64,000 bases of DNA from Prevotella sp. GTDB taxonomy: Bacteria > Bacteroidota > Bacteroidia > Bacteroidales > Bacteroidaceae. This document shows, piece by piece, positions 17,274 through 25,564 of this stretch; the stretch's first letter is position 1; each line of letters starts with the position of its first letter. Made by a program: the position numbers and the translations under genes. The notes below the pieces were generated by a model that saw only the letters and a list, made by a program, of their open reading frames with translations, was not told the DNA's origin and ran no database searches. Location: the NCBI GenBank assembly GCA_017460515.1, contig JAFUAY010000038.1, forward strand, positions 23,440 to 87,439. The letters are read 5' to 3'.

Positions 17274-18887
17274 ATGAAAAAGTTACTTTTAGGCGACCAA
17301 GCCATAGCGCAAGGAGCCATTGATGCCGGGTTAAGTGGCGTTTACGCCTATCCTGGCACACCATCAACTGAAATCACTGAGTATATTCAGGATTCTGCCC
17401 AGGCACGTGAACGCGGCATTCACAGCCGTTGGTCAACTAACGAGAAGACAGCAATGGAGGCTGCTCTTGGTATGTCGTTCATGGGCAAGCGTGCACTGGT
17501 ATGCATGAAACACGTAGGTCTGAACGTTTGTGCCGATCCGTTCGTCAACAGTGGTATGACGGGTGTCAATGGCGGTGTTGTAGTGCTCGTGGCAGACGAT
17601 CCTTCCATGCACTCTTCACAAGACGAGCAGGACTCTCGTTTCTACGGCAAGTTCGCAATGGTTCCTACGTTTGAACCTTCTAATCAGCAGGAAGCCTACG
17701 ACATGATGGCCATTGCCTTCGAGTTCTCTGAGAAGGTGTCATTGCCCGTGCTGATGCGTGTCACCACCCGTATGGCACATAGTCGTGCGGTGGTCGAGAT
17801 TGCTGATGCTTCGCGCCAGCAGAATGAACTGAACTACAATGCAAAGGCCAGCAACTGGGTACTGCTACCCGCCTTTGCCCGTAAGCGCAATGATGTGGTA
17901 ACTGCCCAGCAGCCACAGCTCGAACAGATGGCAGTAGAGAGCGCTTACAATAAATATATTGATGCTGCCGACCATTCGTTGGGCATCATTGCCAGCGGTA
18001 TCGCCTTCAACTACCTGATGGAGTGCTATCCTGATGGAAATTGTCCTTATCCCGTGCTTAAGGTGTCACAGTACCCGCTGCCGAAAGAGTTGGTGCGCCG
18101 CATGACGGAATCGTGCGAGAGTGTGCTGGTAGCCGAAGAGGGCCAGCCTTTCATCGAGGATCAGTTGCGTGGCGTGATGCCTGGCAATGCTGTCATCAAG
18201 GGTCGACTGACTGGTGAACTGCCCCGAACAGGCGAACTGAACCCCGACCTGCTGAAGAAAGCACTCGGATTGCCCAGTGATGAGACTTACAAGACCTGTG
18301 AGGATGTGGCTCCGCGTCCACCCGCACTCTGTCAGGGCTGCGGTCATCGTGACGTTTATACCGCCCTCAATCAGGTGCTCCTTGATTATCCCAATGCCCG
18401 TGTGTTCGGTGATATCGGCTGCTATACGCTCGGTTTCCTGCCTCCTTATAAAGCCATCCACTCGTGTGTAGACATGGGTGCATCTATCACGATGGCCAAG
18501 GGTGCCAGCGATGCCGGACAGTGGCCTGCACTGGCAATCATCGGTGACTCTACCTTTACACATAGCGGTATGACCGGCCTGCTTGATGCTGCCAATGAAA
18601 ATGCCAACATCGTGGTCATCATCAGCGACAACCTGACCACTGCCATGACGGGTGGACAGGACTCTGCAGGCACCAATAAGTTTGAGGCTATCTGTCGTGC
18701 CCTCGGTGTGAGCGATGAACACCTGCATGTGGTGAACCCCATCCCCAAGAACATGCCTGAGATTACGCAGATTCTCAAGCAGGAGATAGAGTATAAAGGC
18801 TTGAGTGTCATCATTCCCCGCCGTGAGTGCATGCAGACGCTGCAGCGCCATCTGAAGCAGAAGAAGGTCCAAAGCCCCCAGAGTTAA
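17274..18887 (+). CDS. iorA: Indolepyruvate:ferredoxin oxidoreductase, alpha subunit
   Basis: 537 residues. The N-terminal pyruvate:ferredoxin oxidoreductase-type domain (GDQAIAQGAIDAGLSGVYAYPGTPSTEI) and the C-terminal thiamine pyrophosphate domain (CQGCGHRDVYTAL, GDIGCYTLG, IGDSTFTHSGMTGL, DNLTTAMTGGQ) match IorA. The enzyme oxidatively decarboxylates aryl pyruvates from Trp, Phe and Tyr to aryl-acyl-CoA and passes electrons to ferredoxin, or runs in reverse to make aromatic amino acids. Archaeal IorA carries a C-terminal 2[4Fe-4S] ferredoxin domain; this protein ends right after the TPP domain and lacks it. The last codons (VQSPQS) run into the hairpin-rich spacer before iorB and may derive from it. 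iorB and an aminotransferase follow, supporting the role. Confidence 0.93.
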   Translation: MKKLLLGDQAIAQGAIDAGLSGVYAYPGTPSTEITEYIQDSAQARERGIHSRWSTNEKTAMEAALGMSFMGKRALVCMKHVGLNVCADPFVNSGMTGVNGGVVVLVADDPSMHSSQDEQDSRFYGKFAMVPTFEPSNQQEAYDMMAIAFEFSEKVSLPVLMRVTTRMAHSRAVVEIADASRQQNELNYNAKASNWVLLPAFARKRNDVVTAQQPQLEQMAVESAYNKYIDAADHSLGIIASGIAFNYLMECYPDGNCPYPVLKVSQYPLPKELVRRMTESCESVLVAEEGQPFIEDQLRGVMPGNAVIKGRLTGELPRTGELNPDLLKKALGLPSDETYKTCEDVAPRPPALCQGCGHRDVYTALNQVLLDYPNARVFGDIGCYTLGFLPPYKAIHSCVDMGASITMAKGASDAGQWPALAIIGDSTFTHSGMTGLLDAANENANIVVIISDNLTTAMTGGQDSAGTNKFEAICRALGVSDEHLHVVNPIPKNMPEITQILKQEIEYKGLSVIIPRRECMQTLQRHLKQKKVQSPQS

Positions 18888-19028
18888 GTCAGGGGGTTGG
18901 GGAGTCTGAACAGGCGCAGATTCCCCATAACCAACAAATAACCACTTGGTCTGATAAACGCTTGTTCAGACCTCCATTCCCCTCGCTCGACCTTATGGTC
19001 GCTTGCATAAGCAAGAACTTAGGGGACT
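18876..19028 (+). repeat. Hairpin-rich spacer element inside the ior operon
   Basis: About 150 bp that separates two cotranscribed genes and holds nested inverted repeats. CCCCC (spanning the iorA end) faces GGGGG across the stop codon. GGAGTCTGAACAGGCG at 18901-18916 is complementary, with one mismatch and one bulge, to 18959-18975. CGACC-TTAT-GGTCG and CTTGC-ATAA-GCAAG follow, enclosed by TCCCCT...AGGGGA. It looks like a decayed Bacteroidetes palindromic intergenic element or a folded RNA that could set the iorA:iorB ratio. No reading frame is supported. Confidence 0.6.
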
Positions 19029-19041
19029 TAGATAAACGAAA

Positions 19042-19614
19042 ATGAAAACAGATATCATACTTTGTGGCGTAGGCGGACAGGGCATCCTCTCCATCGCCAC
19101 CATCATCGGTGAGGCAGCCATCAAGGAGAACCTCTATATCAAGCAGGCCGAGGTACACGGCATGAGTCAGCGCGGTGGCGATGTGCAGTCAAATCTGCGC
19201 CTCTCGTCAGATCCTATCCACAGTGACCTGATTCCCCTCGGCGGTGCCGATGTCATCATCTCCATGGAACCGATGGAGGCCTTGCGCTACCTGCCGTTCC
19301 TGAAGAAAGATGGATGGATTATCACTTCGAGTGCTCCGTTTGTAAACATTCCGAACTATCCCGATATTGACGTGATTAAGAATGACCTGAACAAACTCCA
19401 GAACGTGATTCTGCTCGATATCGAACAGTTGGCTAAAGATGCAGGCGTACCCCGTTCTGCCAATGTCATCCTTTTGGGTGCTGCCCAGAAAGCGCTCGGC
19501 ATTGAGTACGGAAAACTGGAGGAAGCCATCCGCCGTGTGTTCGGTCGCAAGGGCGAGGCCATTGTCGAGGCGAATATCAAGGCGCTTGCCATTGGTCGTG
19601 AGGCTCAGAAATAA
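19042..19614 (+). CDS. iorB: Indolepyruvate:ferredoxin oxidoreductase, beta subunit
   Basis: 190 residues, the length typical of IorB. The gamma-type POR domain begins DIILCGVGGQGILSIATIIGEAA and continues QAEVHGMSQRGGDVQSNLRL, a hallmark of 2-oxoacid:acceptor oxidoreductase small subunits, and VILLGAAQKALGIE. With IorA it forms the aryl-pyruvate oxidoreductase. It follows iorA after the structured spacer and precedes the aminotransferase by 23 bp. The assignment is firm for the family; the aryl-pyruvate preference comes from the pairing with IorA. Confidence 0.93.
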   Translation: MKTDIILCGVGGQGILSIATIIGEAAIKENLYIKQAEVHGMSQRGGDVQSNLRLSSDPIHSDLIPLGGADVIISMEPMEALRYLPFLKKDGWIITSSAPFVNIPNYPDIDVIKNDLNKLQNVILLDIEQLAKDAGVPRSANVILLGAAQKALGIEYGKLEEAIRRVFGRKGEAIVEANIKALAIGREAQK

Positions 19615-19637
19615 TGTCGTAATAAAGTCAGAATGAG

Positions 19638-20945
19638 ATGAAAGAGACTCCCATCAAAAAGGAAATCGTCGACAAGCTCATTGCCGACCTTGGCATAACC
19701 GATTTCTCAAAGGCCACCATCCGTGAAGTGAAACAGGTGGCAGCCATGGCCGAGAAAGAGAGTGGGGTAGAGTATATCAAGATGGAGATGGGTATTCCCG
19801 GACTGCCTGCAGCACAAGTGGGCGTCGATGCCCAGATAGCAGCCCTCCGTGATGGCATAGCCCACAGCTATCCCGATATTCAGGGCTATCCCGAACTGAA
19901 GCGACAGGCGTCGCGTTTCGTGAAGGCCTTCATCGACCTTGACATAGCTGCTGAGTGCTGTGTGCCCGTTTGTGGCAGCATGCAGGGCACGTTTGCTTCG
20001 TTCCTCACCTGTTCGCAGGCCGATCCGAAGAAAGATACCGTGCTGTTTATCGACCCTGGCTTCCCTGTGCAGAAGATGCAACTGAAGGTGATGGGCGTGA
20101 AGTACGAGACCTTTGACGTCTACGACTTCCGTGGCGATAAGTTGGGTGCCAAGCTCGAATCCTATCTCTCTCAGGGAAATATCTGTGCCATTGTCTATTC
20201 CAACCCGAACAATCCTGCCTGGATTTGTCTGCGCGAGGAAGAGCTGAAGACCATCGGCACACTGGCCACGAAGTACGACGTGGTGATTATGGAAGACCTG
20301 GCCTACTTCGCCATGGACTTCCGCAAGGACCTCTCTACGCCCTTCCAGCCGCCTTATCAGCCCTCTGTGGGTCGTTATACCGATAATTACATGCTGCTCA
20401 TCAGCGGTTCCAAGGCGTTCAGCTATGCAGGCGAGCGTATTGGCGTGGTGTGCATCTCCGACAAGCTGTTCCATCGCCATTACGATGCCCTGTCAGCCCG
20501 CTATGAGGGACTGCCCTTCGGCTTGGTATTCTCCACCCGCATGCTCTATGCCCTCTCGTCAGGAACCAGCCACAGTGCACAGTATGCCTTGGCAGCCCTG
20601 CTCGGTGCAGCTGCCGATGGTACCTATAACTTCCGCGATGACATCATTGTCTACGGTCGTCGTGCCCATCGCCTGAAGGAGATCTTTACCCGTCACGGCT
20701 TCCACATTGTCTATGACAAAGACCTCGACGAGCCTATTGCCGACGGATTCTACTTCACCATAGGCTATAAGCAGATGACCAGCGGTGAACTGGCCCGTGA
20801 GTTGATGTACTACGGTGTGTCTGCCATCTGTCTGATCACTACCGGCTCTCATCAGGAAGGACTGCGTGTCTGCACCTCGTTCATCGAGGATCACCAGTAT
20901 GACCAGCTGGATGAGCGCATGGCCATCTTTGAGGCGAATAATTGA
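19638..20945 (+). CDS. PLP-dependent class I/II aminotransferase (probably aromatic amino acid)
   Basis: 435 residues with fold-type I aminotransferase landmarks: GYPELKRQASRF, FIDPGFPVQKMQLKVMG, YSNPNNPAWICL, MEDLAYFAMDF and the PLP lysine in ISGSKAFSYAGERIG. The C-terminal Arg region is present (LRVCTSF). Enzymes of this family interconvert amino acids and 2-oxoacids. The position directly after iorAB suggests it supplies or consumes indole-, phenyl- or hydroxyphenylpyruvate, linking the ior complex to Trp, Phe and Tyr. Specificity is inferred from context only. Confidence 0.88.
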   Translation: MKETPIKKEIVDKLIADLGITDFSKATIREVKQVAAMAEKESGVEYIKMEMGIPGLPAAQVGVDAQIAALRDGIAHSYPDIQGYPELKRQASRFVKAFIDLDIAAECCVPVCGSMQGTFASFLTCSQADPKKDTVLFIDPGFPVQKMQLKVMGVKYETFDVYDFRGDKLGAKLESYLSQGNICAIVYSNPNNPAWICLREEELKTIGTLATKYDVVIMEDLAYFAMDFRKDLSTPFQPPYQPSVGRYTDNYMLLISGSKAFSYAGERIGVVCISDKLFHRHYDALSARYEGLPFGLVFSTRMLYALSSGTSHSAQYALAALLGAAADGTYNFRDDIIVYGRRAHRLKEIFTRHGFHIVYDKDLDEPIADGFYFTIGYKQMTSGELARELMYYGVSAICLITTGSHQEGLRVCTSFIEDHQYDQLDERMAIFEANN

Positions 20946-20985
20946 AAAAGTGGAGCAAAAGTTTTGCGCATTCTGAAAAAAGTAT

Positions 20986-20993
20986 TACCTTTG
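20986..20993 (+). promoter_or_regulatory. -7 element of tRNA-Ser(CGA)
   Basis: TACCTTTG followed by C, with TTTTG near 20962 as the -33 element. It lies about 60 bp upstream of the mature tRNA 5' end. Confidence 0.7.
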
Positions 20994-21054
20994 CAGTCGC
21001 AAAACTCAGAAGGAGTGCCTTTCCCGAAAAGAATCTCCTTGAAACTTGCTCTTT

Positions 21055-21141
21055 GGAAGGTTGGCAGAGTGAACGATCGCGCTGGACTCGAAATCCGGTA
21101 TACGCTTATGCGTATCGGGGGTTTGAATCCCTCACCTTCCG
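21055..21141 (+). tRNA. tRNA-Ser, anticodon CGA
   Basis: An 87-nt class II tRNA. Acceptor stem GGAAGGT pairs with ACCTTCC (21134-21140), with discriminator G at 21141; the 3' CCA is not encoded. The anticodon stem CTGGA/TCCGG closes loop CTCGAAA, with anticodon CGA at 21089-21091. A long variable arm (about 21098-21115) and T-loop GTTTGAATCC are present. It reads UCG codons. Confidence 0.95.
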
Positions 21142-21154
21142 CCTAATTAGAAAT

Positions 21155-21198
21155 AGAAATGAGGGAGCCTCACGAGGTTCCCTCATTTCTATTTTTTC
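21155..21198 (+). terminator. Intrinsic terminator after tRNA-Ser
   Basis: AGAAATGAGGGAGCC pairs with GGTTCCCTCATTTCT (15-bp near-perfect stem, 6-nt loop), followed by ATTTTTT. It closes the tRNA transcript 14 bp downstream of the gene. Confidence 0.85.
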
Positions 21199-21208
21199 GA
21201 GCTTCTGT

Positions 21209-21340
21209 AAACACCATGTTTTCGGGTGCTAAACACCATGTTTACGTGTGCCAAACACCATGTTTACGTGTGCCAAACACCATGTTTACGTGCTCTAAAC
21301 ACCATGTTTACAGAAGCTAAATACCATGTTTTTATCTGCT
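21209..21340. repeat. Six-copy 22-bp tandem repeat with internal palindrome
   Basis: Six contiguous 22-bp units (starts 21209, 21231, 21253, 21275, 21297, 21319), core AAACACCATGTTT, itself an inverted repeat AAACA-CCA-TGTTT. Units 2 and 3 are identical; the outer copies diverge. GCTTCTGT before unit 1 is complementary to ACAGAAGC at the end of unit 5, so the array can fold as one large hairpin. The last unit covers the final codons and TAA of the xylanase frame. There are no unique spacers, so it is not CRISPR. Confidence 0.9.
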
Positions 21341-23674
21341 AATCATGACCTTCTTGCCATTGATGATGTACAGTCCGGCAGGTAAGTTACTGATAGACTC
21401 GTAGGGCATACGTACACCCATGAGATTATAGATTCCCTTTGACGATTCATTCAGCTCATCAGAACGCACCTTTTCGATAGCCGAATGGTCTACACCACCC
21501 AGACCGCGCACAAAGCCGGCATATACATGCTTGCGGTAGTAGTTGCTGTCCCAGATGCCTACCGGTGTGTTGGCGCGCCATCCGCCGTTGGATACGTTGT
21601 CGGTAGGACACCACTGGCAGATACTCCACTGCTGGGCTGCGGGAACGATGCTGAAGAACTGCTTGATGATTCACTCATAGAAGTTGGCCATGTTCTTATG
21701 CTGCGTCTCGGTCATGTTGGCGGGAGTCACGTTATTGCCGTTGGCATCTACATAGCCCATGTCGAGCTCGCTGACACGTACGTACTTGCCCGTGGCAGCC
21801 ATGAGTCGGAACATATTGCTGATAGCGTTCTTCTTGCTGCTCTGTGTGCCGGAGTTCTCGTAATAAGAGATGTGCATCTGTGTGCCTATGCCGTCAATCT
21901 TCGTCACGCCGTCGGCCTCCCATTTCTTAATCCAGTTGATGAGTGACTTCAGTTTCTTGTTGCCGTCCCAGTCAGACTCCAGGTTATAGTCGTTGATAAA
22001 GAGCACCACGTCTTCAGGACCATACTTGCGAGCCAGTCGACAAGCCTGGCGCACGTATTCGAGCGAACCCATGTAGTCCTGCCAATAGAAGGCATCGCCG
22101 CCTACATCCCATGTGGCATCGGGATTGCCGGTGGGGTTGTTGCCCTGTAGTACATAGTTGCCTGAGCCGTCGTTACCGCCACCCGATATGGCCTCGTTGA
22201 CCAAGTCCCAAGCCTTGACCTTGCCGCCACAGGCATTCATCATGCCCTTGATCCACTTGTCCATGGCGTAGACCAGTGTGTCGTGACGCTCCTGTTGGGT
22301 GAGGGGAACCGATGAAGGGATATAAACATAAGTGAGACTGTCAATGATGGTTGGAGCCATCACACTGCCGCCATACTCCTTCGCCTTGAACGAGCTGAGG
22401 TCGGTGCCTTCCAGGTCGCCGTTCTTGATCTTCTCTACGCCGCCAATCTTCAGGCTGATGTTGTCGAAATAGTAGTTGTTCTCATCTGCCAGTTCGCTGA
22501 GGCTAAGAGCGATGCTCTGACCGGCTGCGCTAAACGTTCCCTTGAGGGTGATGGTCTTCCATTCGGGCGTGAAGTAGATGTTGCCAATGGCATCGCTGCT
22601 GACCCATGAACTAGGTGCTTTGTGAATCTGTGTGGTGGCGTAGGCCGACTTGTCAGCGCGTACGTCGGCAGTCAGCTCATAGCTTGCTCCCTTGGCAAAC
22701 GAACCCGGAACCAGCCAGAACTGGTTGTCGTAAGTGGCATTCACCCTGGCTTTTGCATGGGCCTTGATGCAACGGCGCTCCTCCTTGATGGTCTTGCCCT
22801 TGATCTGCTCCTCAAACTTGATGTTCTTGATGTACACCTCGCCTACGTAGTTGGGGATGTGGAACAGCAGGAAACTGCTCTCCATCGTTGGCTTGACGGT
22901 GACCGCTACGTCCTGCCATTCATTGGTGAACGACACGCTGACGTTGGCTCCGCCGCTCCAGTTGCCCAGTGTTCCGCTGAGCTTGCCTGACTTAGAGCCC
23001 TTGACAGTCATGGTCATCTTGTAGCTTTTGCCCTTCGTTGCAATGATATCCGACATGGCGACGAACTGCACCTCCCAGGAATAGCTCTTGGTGGTCTTCG
23101 CTTTCAGACCGTTGGTGGCATCGAAGGTGATGGTGTAGCCGTAATCCGACTCCGACGCCTTCCATCCTACGCTTTGGTCGGTGCGGAAGTCCTTGCTGGC
23201 TATCGCTGACCATATCGTCACGTCGCCATCAGTCAGCTCCGGCGCGGGCTTGTCGGCCAGTAGTTTCAGCAGCCATCCTTTGGCCTGTTGTGAGTGCCAG
23301 GCCAGGGTATGTCCGTAGACGTTGAGTCCGGCAGCAGTAGCCGCATTCACGTAACTCCTCACCGTGTTGAAGTTCATGTTGCCATTACCATCCACGCAGC
23401 TGGCCATCTTCATCGCGTTTCCTGCCACGGTCTCTGTGAAGTTCTTGTTGGTCAGATTCTTCACCAGCGAGTTGTTCAGGTAGTCGTTGACCGTTGTGCC
23501 TACAGCCAGTTTGAAATTGGGATAGGTCTCATGATCTATATAGTCTTTCAGCGCCCGATATTCATCCAGGTATCGGTAGTTGGCATTATTAGGCTTGCCC
23601 AGTTCGAATTTCTCTTGAGCCATCGTCGTGACCGACATGCTGGCAGTAAATAATAATAAGTATAGTTTCTTCAT
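21332..23674 (-). pseudogene. GH10 endo-xylanase with inserted CBM4/22-like modules, interrupted by in-frame TGA
   Basis: Start chosen at ATG 23674 (MKKLYLLLF signal peptide), because the predicted promoter lies between it and the upstream in-frame ATG. The GH10 N-terminal half (YGHTLAWHSQ) is followed by two carbohydrate-binding-like modules (about residues 130-430), then GH10 resumes: acid/base Glu near residue 493 (WDLVNEAISGG) and nucleophile Glu near 635 (VSELDMGYVD). Translation stops at TGA 21671-21673, codon 668. The same frame then continues for 112 codons with clear GH10 barrel end (IIKQFFSIVPAAQQWS, WCPTD, WRANTPVGIWD) and a type IX secretion-like tail (LPAGLYIINGKKV) to TAA 21332-21334. 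A Trp codon TGG to TGA is the likely lesion. The truncated product would lack the last barrel strand and sorting tail. It is a recent pseudogene or a sequencing/assembly error. Confidence 0.88.
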
Positions 23675-23697
23675 CTTATAAGGTGTTAATTTGGCTG

Positions 23698-23705
23698 CAA
23701 AGATA
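23698..23705 (-). promoter_or_regulatory. -7 element of the xylanase gene
   Basis: The minus strand reads TATCTTTG, 24 bp upstream of ATG 23674. It overlaps codons of the longer in-frame extension and therefore decides the start. Confidence 0.65.
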
Positions 23706-23845
23706 AGCATAATAACGCAAATGGGCTTTTCTGTTTGTCTCCTTTTTATATAAATATGTAAAAGTGAAGCCGTACCATACCGTCATGGCATCAATATTTG
23801 CAAACAAATTCTTTTGAAATATTTGGCGGATTGCAAAAAAAAAGG

Positions 23846-23853
23846 TACTTTTG
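23846..23853 (+). promoter_or_regulatory. -7 element of the FGGY kinase gene
   Basis: TACTTTTG followed by C, with TTGC about 15-20 bp upstream. It lies 31 bp before ATG 23884. Confidence 0.65.
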
Positions 23854-23883
23854 CAACATCTAAACCTATAAAACGAAAAAACA

Positions 23884-25476
23884 ATGACCGCAAAGCAAAC
23901 TATCGAGGCCGGAAAGGCCATCTTGGGAATCGAATTCGGTTCAACACGTATCAAGGCAGTGCTGATTGACCAAAACAACAGCCCCATTGCTCAGGGAAGC
24001 CACGAGTGGGAGAACCAGTTAGTTGACGGACTTTGGACCTATAGCACGGAGGCCATCTGGTATGGTCTGCAGGACTGCTATGCAGAGCTTCGCAAGGATG
24101 TTCGCGCACAATACGACTGTGAGATTGAGAGCCTCGCTGCCATCGGCTTCTCAGCCATGATGCACGGCTATATGGCTTTCAACCAGCAGCAGGAGATTAT
24201 GGTGCCCTTCCGTACCTGGCGTAACACCAATACCGGCAAGGCTGCTGCCAAACTGTCTGAGCTGTTCAACTATAACATCCCCCTGCGCTGGAGCATCAGC
24301 CACCTGTATCAGTGCATCCTGGACAATGAGGAGCACGTGAAGAACATCAAGTACCTCACCACACTGGCTGGCTATGTTCACTGGCAGGTGACGGGACAGT
24401 TCGTCCTCGGCGTGGGCGATGCATCAGGTATGATTCCTGTTGATCCCGCTACGAAGACCTATGATGCCGAGATGGTAAGGAAGTTCGATGAGCTGATTGC
24501 TCCGAAGGGCTTCTCTTGGAAATTGCTCGACATCCTGCCCAAGAGCCTCAATGCGGGCGAGAGCGCTGGCTTCCTCACTCCCGAAGGCGCATCAAAGCTC
24601 GACGTTTCAGGACATCTGAAGGCTGGTATCCCCGTATGTCCTCCAGAAGGCGACGCTGGCACCGGTATGGTAGCCACCAATGCCGTGAAGCAGCGCACTG
24701 GTAACGTATCGGCAGGCACCTCATCGTTCTCCATGATCGTTCTCGAAAAGCCGCTGTCTAAGCCCTACGAGATGATTGACATGGTGACCACACCTGACGG
24801 TAGCTTGGTGGCAATGGTTCACTGTAACAACTGCACCAGCGACCTGAATGCCTGGGTGAACCTCTTCAAGGAGTATCAGCAACTGTTGGGCGTTCCCGTT
24901 GACATGAATGAAGTGTTCGGAAAGCTTTATAACAATGCACTTACGGGTGATGCTGATTGCGGTGGCCTGATCTCTTACAACTATATTAGTGGTGAGCCTG
25001 TCACGGGTCTTGCTGAAGGTCGTCCACTCTTCGTTCGTTCGGCTAACGACAAGTTCAATCTGGCCAACTTCATGCGTGCTCATCTCTATGCATCAGTAGG
25101 CGTTCTGAAGATTGGTAACGATATCCTGTTCAAGGAAGAGATGATTCGCGTAGACCGCATCACTGGTCATGGCGGACTGTTCAAGACCAAGGGCGTGGGC
25201 CAGCGCGTGCTCGCTGCTGCTATCAACAGCCCCATCTCAGTGATGGAGACAGCAGGCGAGGGTGGTGCCTGGGGTATCGCTCTGCTGGCTGGCTACATGG
25301 TCAACAATCCTAACAAGCTCTCGCTCGCCGACTACTTGGAGACCGTCGTCTTCGCAGGCAACACGGGCGTATCTATCGCTCCTACCGCTGAAGACGTAGC
25401 AGGCTTCGAGCGCTACATTGAGAACTACAAGCGCGGCCTCGCCATCGAGCAGTGCGCAGTAGACAATAAGAAGTAA
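23884..25476 (+). CDS. FGGY-family carbohydrate kinase (ribulokinase/xylulokinase type)
   Basis: 530 residues, typical FGGY length. The N-terminal actin-fold domain starts [15 protein letters not shown]; substrate-side motifs include [10 protein letters not shown] and FRTWRNTNT; the C-terminal ATP-binding half shows [37 protein letters not shown] and [18 protein letters not shown] kinases phosphorylate ketoses such as ribulose or xylulose in the cytosol so they can enter the pentose phosphate pathway. The divergent xylanase next door suggests pentoses (xylose or arabinose from xylan), but I cannot separate ribulokinase from xylulokinase by eye. It is transcribed alone, with its own promoter and terminator. 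Confidence 0.87.
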   Translation: MTAKQTIEAGKAILGIEFGSTRIKAVLIDQNNSPIAQGSHEWENQLVDGLWTYSTEAIWYGLQDCYAELRKDVRAQYDCEIESLAAIGFSAMMHGYMAFNQQQEIMVPFRTWRNTNTGKAAAKLSELFNYNIPLRWSISHLYQCILDNEEHVKNIKYLTTLAGYVHWQVTGQFVLGVGDASGMIPVDPATKTYDAEMVRKFDELIAPKGFSWKLLDILPKSLNAGESAGFLTPEGASKLDVSGHLKAGIPVCPPEGDAGTGMVATNAVKQRTGNVSAGTSSFSMIVLEKPLSKPYEMIDMVTTPDGSLVAMVHCNNCTSDLNAWVNLFKEYQQLLGVPVDMNEVFGKLYNNALTGDADCGGLISYNYISGEPVTGLAEGRPLFVRSANDKFNLANFMRAHLYASVGVLKIGNDILFKEEMIRVDRITGHGGLFKTKGVGQRVLAAAINSPISVMETAGEGGAWGIALLAGYMVNNPNKLSLADYLETVVFAGNTGVSIAPTAEDVAGFERYIENYKRGLAIEQCAVDNKK

Positions 25477-25499
25477 TCTCTTTAGGACTACAAAACAAT

Positions 25500-25541
25500 C
25501 GAGTAGGGGGAAACAAAAGTTCTTCCTACTCGTTTTGCTTT
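25500..25541 (+). terminator. Intrinsic terminator after the FGGY kinase
   Basis: CGAGTAGG (25500-25507) pairs with CCTACTCG (25525-25532), followed by TTTTGCTTTT. The stem can extend by flanking AAAAC/GTTTT. Confidence 0.75.
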
Positions 25542-25564
25542 TCATTTTAAACGGAAACGTTCCA

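Noticed and set aside
21209-21340. CRISPR array
   Set aside because: The units are head-to-tail with no unique spacers and no cas genes are nearby; it is a simple tandem repeat.
21671-21673. Selenocysteine or recoded TGA in the xylanase
   Set aside because: No SECIS-like hairpin is evident just downstream, the residue is not a known selenoprotein site, and TGA is a normal stop elsewhere in the window.
21459-21674. Separate 71-residue minus-strand gene
   Set aside because: It is an out-of-frame reading over the xylanase 3' part; the xylanase frame itself carries the conserved sequence.
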